Shown here one piece after another: positions 38,478 through 38,686 of a stretch of DNA of 38,686 nt. The notes beneath the pieces are model-generated. The model saw only the letters and a list, made by a program, of their open reading frames with translations. It had not been told where the DNA came from and did not search any database. The first letter of the stretch is position 1, and each line of letters starts with the position of its first letter. The stretch is from CAZWRV01 sp964636325 (GTDB lineage Bacteria > Verrucomicrobiota > Lentisphaeria > Victivallales > GWF2-50-93): NCBI GenBank assembly GCA_964636325.1, contig CAZWRV010000059.1:1-38686 (forward strand), in the 5' to 3' direction. A program made the translations under genes and the position numbers.

Positions 38478-38537
38478 GGCTAACGATAAGAGATTATGCG
38501 GCGCACTGCCGCCGCATAGTCGCTGTTGGACTAAGCC
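38478..38537 (-). repeat. attC-like site 1
   Basis: In gene direction: R'' GTCCAAC (38531-38525), an exact fit to RYYYAAC. Then GACTATGCGGCG and GCCGCATAATC form a stem, followed by R' GTTAGCC (38484-38478). It is 60 bp long and sits between the end of a frame entering from the right and the next cassette gene. Confidence 0.7.
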
Positions 38538-38576
38538 ATTCGGCACTATGGGGATTTATCTGACTGCGCCTTGCCG

Positions 38577-38686
38577 TCAGGGCATAAGATACACGGTTTT
38601 GCGGTCGGATGCAAGCATGACCGGCGGCTTTTCAGCAGTAAAGAATGGTGAGACTGGATAAGTGGATGACTGTATGGATGGGTGTT
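38577..38686 (-). CDS. 3' end of a cassette gene running in from the right edge
   Basis: The minus strand is open from the window edge to TGA at 38579-38577 and reads in part FFTAEKPPVMLASDRKTVYL. It ends about 40 bases before the R'' box of attC-like site 1, the right place for a cassette gene. Too short to identify; the reading frame itself is an inference from position. Confidence 0.35.
   Translation of the reverse strand, partial: HPSIQSSTYPVSPFFTAEKPPVMLASDRKTVYLMP

Overview
The window is GC-rich bacterial chromosome with no rRNA or tRNA genes and no intact transposase. Gene content points to a free-living Gram-negative-type bacterium. It has periplasmic binding proteins, lipoproteins, an O-antigen-ligase-like protein, several undecaprenyl/dolichyl-phosphate-type glycosyltransferases and large membrane sensor kinases. 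The zinc-ribbon membrane proteins, the TMTC-like TPR glycosyltransferases and the many short palindromic repeats fit the PVC group (Lentisphaerae or Planctomycetes relatives), but the sequence alone does not prove the phylum.

Left part (1-10000). A YeeE/YedE-like membrane protein, ruvC and a CCA-adding/poly(A) polymerase-type nucleotidyltransferase lie on the minus strand. They are followed by arfB (ribosome rescue) and two zinc-ribbon membrane proteins on the plus strand. Next come a decayed glycoside hydrolase, a hypothetical protein, efp, and a large fusion of a BcrA/HgdC-type ATPase activator with a 2-hydroxyacyl-CoA-dehydratase-type iron-sulfur subunit.

Middle (10000-24000). A promoter-driven candidate structured RNA precedes a family 5 peptide-binding protein. 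A ModA-like binding protein and a small lipoprotein follow. Next is an orphan transcription unit with a near-consensus promoter, about 199 nt of structured RNA and an intrinsic terminator. A plus-strand surface-polysaccharide block follows: an O-antigen ligase-like protein, a GT-C glycosyltransferase, a TMTC-like TPR glycosyltransferase and an internally deleted glycosyltransferase pseudogene. Then come a small lipoprotein, a small hypothetical protein, an MsrB-MsrA fusion and a collapsed beta-helix gene.

Right part (24000-35500). A membrane histidine kinase and a receiver-kinase form a two-gene operon. A YnbE/YdbL-like pair follows, then two further glycosyltransferases and a 979-residue hybrid sensor kinase.

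Far right (35900-38686). Small minus-strand genes are separated by sites with the architecture of integron attC recombination sites: AAC/GTT core boxes, imperfect hairpins with extrahelical bases, a stop codon inside or next to R'', and the next gene starting a few bases after R'. The cassettes carry HicBA and BrnTA toxin-antitoxin pairs with their own promoters, an antitoxin-only BrnA cassette and proteins of unknown function. The integrase would lie beyond the right edge.

Between genes, at least five families of short dispersed repeats recur. The most striking is a 41-bp palindrome in five copies. One copy has a different stem sequence that is still perfectly base-paired around the same 9-nt loop.
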